Below are positions 19,229 through 19,430 of a stretch of 19,430 nt of DNA, one piece after another. The stretch lies in contig DATLSH010000048.1 of assembly GCA_035534235.1 (NCBI GenBank), positions 1-19,430 of the forward strand. The letters are read 5' to 3'. The stretch comes from Bog-473 sp035534235. Lineage in GTDB: Bacteria > Actinomycetota > Acidimicrobiia > Acidimicrobiales > RAAP-2. The notes under the pieces were generated by a model. The model searched no databases. It was not told the origin of the DNA and saw nothing but the letters and a program-made list of their open reading frames with translations. The stretch's first letter is position 1; each line of letters opens with the position of its first letter. The translations under genes were made by a program, and so were the position numbers.

Positions 19229-19430
19229 CGGGACACGAGATTGTAGAGGGTGACGGCAGCGAAACCGAGGAAGACCAGGCCACCGGCCAGACGGATCCGG
19301 CGGACGGGCACGATCCGCAACAACGCCCTCCCCGTGAAGGCACCCAGAGCCGCGTCGGCTACGAAGGCCAGTCCGGCTCCCACGCCGACGGAGAACACGT
19401 CGTCGTACTTGGCCACCAGGTTGACCGTCA
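19225..19430 (-). CDS. TMEM165/GDT1-like (UPF0016) cation transporter, C-terminal part
   Basis: The frame enters from the right edge and ends at TGA 19227-19225. The visible ~67 residues (TVNLVAKYDDVFSVGVGAGLAFVADAALG, then TGRALLRIVPVRRIRLAGGLVFLGFAAVTLYNLV) have two hydrophobic segments split by a basic R-x-x-P-x-R-x-I-R loop. This matches the end of the second repeat of GDT1 proteins, which move Mn2+ or Ca2+ against protons. The diagnostic E-x-G-D-K/R motif would lie just outside the window, so the call rests on the tail only. Coupled to the methyltransferase by ATGA. Confidence 0.65.
   Translation of the reverse strand, partial: TVNLVAKYDDVFSVGVGAGLAFVADAALGAFTGRALLRIVPVRRIRLAGGLVFLGFAAVTLYNLVSR

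Overview
This is a GC-rich stretch (roughly two thirds G+C by eye) with an actinobacterial look, possibly from an uncultured Acidimicrobiia-like lineage. The lineage is inference. It rests on the gene families (CYP124/125/142-like P450, FadE-type acyl-CoA dehydrogenase, secernin-like C69 hydrolase, an actinobacterial GT4/methyltransferase/'prenyltransferase' group) and on many starts that look leaderless, with a TANNNT -10 box only 6-7 nt before the start codon. I see no rRNA, tRNA, CRISPR array, insertion sequence or phage gene.

Left part (1-6300). A small partial tail (1-84) and a frameshifted receiver-domain remnant (about 241-421) precede a ribbon-helix-helix-like protein gene (508-1122) whose leaderless promoter carries three 8-bp-phased GTAAY repeats. 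A carboxymuconolactone decarboxylase gene (1148-1528) follows. Its 3' end overlaps that of a convergent BrkB/YihY membrane protein gene (1483-2415), which lies just downstream of a P450 gene (2430-3719). The P450 gene is divergent, with a 35-bp gap, from a secernin-like hydrolase (3755-4966). A fumarylacetoacetate hydrolase family gene (5013-5909) and an Nfu iron-sulfur scaffold gene (5965-6300) come next.

Middle part (6301-14114). A degraded VapC-type PIN toxin tail (about 6340-6537) lies before a MarR-MFS operon (6635-8445) with a perfect palindromic operator over the promoter. An acyl-CoA dehydrogenase gene (minus strand) converges on it. Its frame has no stop at the normal family end and runs antisense into the MFS gene; a 15-bp perfect hairpin sits at the junction. 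Then comes a metal-homeostasis block: MntP-like manganese exporter, a short membrane protein, a soluble PRC-barrel/MgtE-N/CBS protein, a 336-bp leader rich in perfect inverted repeats, and an Nramp-superfamily transporter lacking the canonical DPGN and MPH metal-site residues. I read the last two proteins as a candidate magnesium-sensing and uptake pair.

Right part (14231-19430). A GT4 glycosyltransferase, a SAM methyltransferase and an (alpha/alpha)-barrel 'prenyltransferase-like' protein are translationally coupled (GTGTTGA and ATGA overlaps) and probably form one uncharacterised glycan or lipid pathway. An SDR oxidoreductase gene with its own leaderless promoter follows. Convergent to it are a family-24-type methyltransferase gene and the end of a TMEM165/GDT1-like transporter gene, which overlap by ATGA and run off the right edge.

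Sequence-wide, the heptamer CATTGAG is far commoner than composition predicts, because Ile-Glu after a C-ending codon is written ATT-GAG and never ATC-GAG.
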